DNA from: a bacterium CG2_30_54_10
GTDB lineage: Bacteria > Muiribacteriota > Ozemobacteria > Ozemobacterales > Ozemobacteraceae
Direction: 5' to 3'
DNA length: 9,387 bases
Assembly: GCA_001872985.1 (NCBI GenBank)
Contig: MNYA01000169.1
Location: forward strand, 1-9,387
Below the pieces are notes generated by a model, which saw nothing but the letters and a program-made list of their open reading frames with translations, searched no databases and was not told where the DNA came from. The position numbers and the translations under genes were made by a program. Numbering within the stretch: position 1 is the stretch's first letter; the number at the start of each line of letters is the position of its first letter. Below are positions 6,832-9,387 of this stretch, one piece after another.

Positions 6832-6899
6832 GAGATTCCTCACATTCGTTCGGAATGACAAACGAGGCTGTCATTTCGACCGAATTAGGGAGAAATCTC
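6832..6899. repeat. Imperfect palindromic element of dispersed-repeat type
   Basis: The left arm (6832-6860) begins GAGATTCCTC and ends CGGAATGACA. The right arm (6869-6899) begins TGTCATTTCG and ends GAGAAATCTC. The arms are complementary over almost their whole length, with a two-base indel and a few mismatches, around an eight-base loop. The GAGATTTCTC ... CGAAATGACA wording resembles short palindromic repeats I recall as scattered between genes in several bacterial groups. It lies between the 3' end of speA and the fabH promoter, where such elements often sit, and would form a long hairpin in the speA transcript. I see one copy only, so the dispersed nature is inferred. No transposase is present. 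Confidence 0.6.
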
Positions 6900-6913
6900 T
6901 TGCGCCGGGATTC

Positions 6914-6956
6914 ATTGAGTTTCCCCGAATTACCGAGTAGATACCATCAACTCAAT
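6914..6956. repeat. Inverted repeat just after speA
   Basis: ATTGAGTT (6914-6921) and AACTCAAT (6949-6956) are exact complements separated by 27 bases, starting 20 bases past the speA stop codon. No T-tract follows on the minus strand, so it is not a standard terminator. Together with the larger palindrome further downstream it could protect the speA mRNA 3' end. Confidence 0.3.
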
Positions 6957-6975
6957 AAATGGGTAAAATATCGAT

Positions 6976-8874
6976 TTACTCCAGGTATGTGTATCCGAAA
7001 AGGCCGGAACGGTAGATGGCGAGGAATTCCTTGCCTTCCCTGGAGCTGATTCGTTTTTCCTTGACGGAGCAGCTCACCCATGTTTCCATCGTCCGTACAA
7101 GTTTTTTATGGTTGAACTGGACGTAATCGAGAACGTCGGCAACCTGTTCTCCGTCGATTACCTTTTCGATCTCATACCCGCCGTCGGGAGTCAGGATGAC
7201 ATGAGCCACATTTGTATCTCCGAAGAGGTTGTGCAGATCGCCTAGGATTTCCTGATAGGCCCCGACCATGAATACCCCCAGATAATAGGGTTCGTCGGGA
7301 ATCAGTTCATGAAGGGGAAGCATCGGTGAGAAGCTTCGTGTTCCGATGAAATGGTCGATCTTTCCGTCGGAGTCGCAGGTGATGTCCTGAATCGTTCCTT
7401 CTCTGGTGGGCTTCTGGGTAAGGCGGTGCAGGGGCATGATCGGGAAAAGCTGATCGATGGCCCACGCGTCAGGAAGCGACTGGAAAAGGGAAAAGTTGCA
7501 GAAATACTTGTCAGCGAGAAGCTTGGAAATGGTCTTTAGCTCCTCGGGGAGGTGCTTCAGATCTTTCGAAAGATCTTTCACCTCCTGGGCGATCGACCAG
7601 AAAAGCCGCTCGGCATTGGCCCGGGTTTTAAGATCGACCAAGCCGAGGCCGAACAGGTCGAGGGTTTCCTCGCGCATCTGGAGGGCATCATGCCATGCCT
7701 CATTCATGTTATTTAAGCCGATGTTCTCGTAAATGTCGAAAAGCTCGCGAACTTGCTCGTGATCTTTGTCCGTCACCTTGAACTGCTCGGGGATGAATGA
7801 TGGCGGGTTGGTGGTTTCGAGGACGTTGAACACCAGAACTGCGTGGTGTGCCGTGAGCGCCCGGCCGGATTCGGTGATGAGGTTGGGATGGGGGAACCGG
7901 TTCTTGTCGGCGGCATCTTGGAGCATCGAGATCGCATCATTGGCGTATTCACGGATCGAGTAATTGATACTACTCGAAAGCATGGTGTGGGAGCCGTCGT
8001 AATCCACACCGAGGCCGCCGCCGATATCGACGAACTCGATGTTGAATCCGAGTCTGCGAACCTGGACGTAAAATTGCGACACTTCTCTGAGGCCGGCTTT
8101 GATCTTTCGTATGTTGGTAATCTGGCTTCCGAGATGAAAATGGAGAAGCTTTAGACAGTCGGAGTAGCCCTCTTTGTCGAGGAGTTTCAGGGCATCAAGA
8201 ACATCGCTGGCGGTAAGGCCGAATTTGCTTTGGTCTCCGCCGGATTCTTCCCATTTTCCGCTTCCGCTTGATGCAAGCTTGACCCGCATGCCGATATTGG
8301 GTCGTACCTTGATTCTGTCGGCAACTGAGATGAGCAGCTTCAGCTCATTCAGCTTCTCGAGAACGATGAAAATTTTCTTTCCCATTTTTTGGGCGAGAAG
8401 AGCAAGTTCGATGAATGCCTCGTCTTTATAGCCATTGCAGATGATCATGGCGTCCGGGTTGTCCATGATTGCGAGGACGGCGTGAAGTTCGGGCTTGGAA
8501 CCCGCCTCGATGCCGATTCCAAACTTCTTGCCATGGCGGACGATCTCTTCGACCACGGGGCGCATCTGGTTAACCTTGATCGGATAAACGGTGAAGTAGT
8601 TTCCGTTGTAGCCGTATTCTTTAGCGGCGTCATTGAAGCAACCGTAGATTGTTTCGATCCGGTCGTCGAGAATATCCGGGAATCTCAACAGAAACGGAGG
8701 CTGGACATCACGAAGCGCAAGTTCGTCAATAATTTCCTTGATGTCTATGGCCGGCCCCTTTTTCTGACGGGGTGTCACGAAAACATGACCTTTCGAGTTG
8801 ATTCCGAAGTAGGCGATTCCCCAACCGCCGATATTGTACAACTCAGCCGAGTCTTCTATTCGCCATTTCCGCAT
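6976..8874 (-). CDS. speA: Biosynthetic arginine decarboxylase (SpeA-type)
   Basis: PLP-dependent fold III decarboxylase converting arginine to agmatine plus CO2, the first step of the agmatine route to putrescine and spermidine. The 632-residue length fits the family (about 630-660). The N-terminal segment with GGWGIAYFGIN (16-26) is typical of SpeA. The PLP lysine is Lys100 in VYPIKVNQ; HFHLGSQ at 245-251, GGGLGVDYDGS at 285-295 and ESGRAL at 335-340 bind cofactor phosphate and ring in the TIM barrel. Cys500 in ITCDSDG is the residue supplied across the dimer interface, and GAYQE at 538-542 is the conserved C-terminal motif. The ATG at 8874 has GGAGG seven bases upstream. A candidate promoter lies close ahead, and a terminator beyond it separates speA from upstream transcription. 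The 340-base gap and a separate promoter suggest it is not in the fabH operon. No agmatinase or agmatine deiminase gene is in the window. Confidence 0.97.
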   Translation of the reverse strand: MRKWRIEDSAELYNIGGWGIAYFGINSKGHVFVTPRQKKGPAIDIKEIIDELALRDVQPPFLLRFPDILDDRIETIYGCFNDAAKEYGYNGNYFTVYPIKVNQMRPVVEEIVRHGKKFGIGIEAGSKPELHAVLAIMDNPDAMIICNGYKDEAFIELALLAQKMGKKIFIVLEKLNELKLLISVADRIKVRPNIGMRVKLASSGSGKWEESGGDQSKFGLTASDVLDALKLLDKEGYSDCLKLLHFHLGSQITNIRKIKAGLREVSQFYVQVRRLGFNIEFVDIGGGLGVDYDGSHTMLSSSINYSIREYANDAISMLQDAADKNRFPHPNLITESGRALTAHHAVLVFNVLETTNPPSFIPEQFKVTDKDHEQVRELFDIYENIGLNNMNEAWHDALQMREETLDLFGLGLVDLKTRANAERLFWSIAQEVKDLSKDLKHLPEELKTISKLLADKYFCNFSLFQSLPDAWAIDQLFPIMPLHRLTQKPTREGTIQDITCDSDGKIDHFIGTRSFSPMLPLHELIPDEPYYLGVFMVGAYQEILGDLHNLFGDTNVAHVILTPDGGYEIEKVIDGEQVADVLDYVQFNHKKLVRTMETWVSCSVKEKRISSREGKEFLAIYRSGLFGYTYLE

Positions 8875-8924
8875 GGGAGGCCCTCCAGTGGGTTTGTGAC
8901 AAATTGAATCGAGCAGGAGAGAAG

Positions 8925-8953
8925 ATACTATGATGAATCAACCAGGTTCGCAA
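8925..8953 (-). promoter_or_regulatory. Candidate sigma70 promoter for speA
   Basis: TTGCGA (8948-8953) and TAGTAT (8925-8930) each match 4 of 6 consensus bases with a 17-base spacer. Transcription would start near 8918, giving a leader of about 44 bases. The location between an upstream terminator and the speA Shine-Dalgarno is right, and the DNA above the -35 box is strongly AT-rich, but the boxes are only moderate. Confidence 0.4.
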
Positions 8954-9014
8954 GAGAAAAAGAAAAAAATCAAGTGTTTTTCCAAAAAAAAATTTCATGA
9001 TATTTTCAGAAAAT
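8954..9014. promoter_or_regulatory. A-tract region with palindrome upstream of speA
   Basis: On the + strand this stretch holds A5 (8957-8961), A7 (8963-8969), T5 (8977-8981) and A9 (8984-8992), then a 13-base palindrome ATTTTC-A-GAAAAT at 9002-9014. Further A-tracts at 9022-9026 and 9032-9039 continue the series; several tract centres lie about 11-12 or 22-24 bases apart, roughly in phase with the helix. Such DNA is expected to be curved and could act as an upstream promoter element or bind a nucleoid protein. The palindrome could be an operator. No specific regulator is recognised. Confidence 0.3.
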
Positions 9015-9031
9015 TGTCGGGAAAAAGCCGG

Positions 9032-9064
9032 AAAAAAAACCCGGGCTCAACCAGAACCCGGGTT
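9032..9064 (-). terminator. Intrinsic terminator upstream of speA
   Basis: On the minus strand AACCCGGG and CCCGGGTT form an eight-pair GC-rich stem around an 11-base loop, immediately followed by T8 (the A8 at 9032-9039 on the + strand overlaps the stem by two bases). This is a textbook Rho-independent terminator for transcription coming from the right edge. No T-tract follows in the other direction, so it works on the minus strand only. It implies that a minus-strand gene ends a short way above 9064 and that speA needs its own promoter. Confidence 0.8.
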
Positions 9065-9143
9065 AGGATCAGAGGAGGATTCGGAAATAGTAATCGGAAA
9101 CAAGATCAGGCGCTTAAAAGCCGGAATTCAAGAGGGGGCAAAA

Positions 9144-9387
9144 TCAGGCAAGAACATCGATCCGCCGTCCAAGGCGCGTGGGGGGAGCCGAAGAAGCGGT
9201 AGCTTTTTGCGGAGTTTGCGATGGTCGTTCAGTGCGGCCGGGGTTCACACGAACCGAGGTATTCCCCGAAGCTCCGCCCCTTCCCCCGATGCGGGGAGCT
9301 GTGGCAGGGGGCTCGTTTGCACGTATCCGGGAAATGCCCTGGGGAGAATACGTTACGGGTTTTGAGTCAATTCTGTTCATTATTTTT
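9144..9387 (-). CDS. Doubtful Pro/Arg-rich open frame, possibly partial at the window edge
   Basis: A minus-strand frame open from the window edge to a TGA at 9144. The first ATG is at 9380 (78 residues), but the frame has no stop between that ATG and the edge, so it may be the C-terminal end of a longer protein. The sequence is rich in Pro, Arg, Ser, Thr and Gly with no predicted helix or recognised domain, and would be intrinsically disordered. In its favour: it ends about 80 bases before a strong minus-strand terminator. Against: odd composition, no ribosome-binding site visible in the seven bases available, and + strand frames also open here. The stretch may instead be untranslated. Confidence 0.3.
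   Translation of the reverse strand, partial: KIMNRIDSKPVTYSPQGISRIRANEPPATAPRIGGRGGASGNTSVRVNPGRTERPSQTPQKATASSAPPTRLGRRIDVLA

Noticed and set aside
6636..6975. A small gene or riboswitch in the speA-fabH gap
   Set aside because: No frame has good start signals or plausible composition. No cobalamin-riboswitch B12-box-like element is visible, and the predicted fabH leader of about 35 bases is too short to hold one.
8877..8887. GGAGG-C-CCTCC palindrome at the speA ribosome-binding site
   Set aside because: The one-base centre cannot form a hairpin loop with all pairs; it is probably chance overlap with the Shine-Dalgarno.
8930..9202. A + strand 90-codon Lys-rich frame divergent from speA, with AGGAG upstream
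   Set aside because: Its Lys content comes from the A-tracts, it runs through the terminator hairpin, and its product has no domain-like pattern. The region is better explained as the speA upstream control region.
8997..9365. A + strand 122-codon frame with a helix-like segment near its middle
   Set aside because: The helix-like stretch is short and the rest is Ser/Arg/Gly-rich without pattern. The start has no good ribosome-binding site and it crosses the minus-strand terminator.

Overview
This looks like an ordinary chromosomal stretch from a free-living bacterium of middling GC (roughly mid-50s % by eye). The five confident genes all lie on the minus strand, so transcription runs from high to low coordinates. 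The lineage cannot be fixed from the sequence. A fused isobutyryl-CoA mutase, a biosynthetic SpeA-type arginine decarboxylase and FabH co-occur in Bacteroidota, Deltaproteobacteria-like groups, spirochaetes, acidobacteria and several uncultivated phyla. I see no phage, IS, plasmid, CRISPR, tRNA or rRNA signature.

Reading in the direction of transcription: the right edge (9144-9387) holds a doubtful Pro/Arg-rich open frame. A clear intrinsic terminator (9032-9064) follows it and closes whatever unit enters from beyond the window. An AT-rich, A-tract-loaded region with a plausible sigma70 promoter then leads to speA (arginine decarboxylase, polyamine synthesis, 6976-8874). A 340-base gap follows, carrying an imperfect palindromic element of dispersed-repeat type (6832-6899), two smaller palindromes and a good sigma70 promoter (6677-6705).

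That promoter drives fabH (ketoacyl-ACP synthase III, 5619-6635), followed by icmF (adenosylcobalamin-dependent isobutyryl-CoA mutase fused to its G-protein chaperone, 2248-5541) and a YtnP-like metallo-beta-lactamase-fold hydrolase (1300-2193). The gaps are 77 and 54 bases, so a single transcript is likely. The most interesting reading is metabolic: IcmF interconverts isobutyryl-CoA and n-butyryl-CoA, and FabH uses short acyl-CoAs to prime fatty acid synthesis, so the pair could set the ratio of branched to straight-chain primers.

The last gene (226-1191) encodes an exported protein with TPR-like helices, a coiled coil and a very acidic tail, function unknown. Bases 1-225 hold no gene, only a weak terminator-like hairpin. 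I found no convincing wholly new system; the fabH-icmF-hydrolase cluster and the intergenic palindromes deserve the second look.
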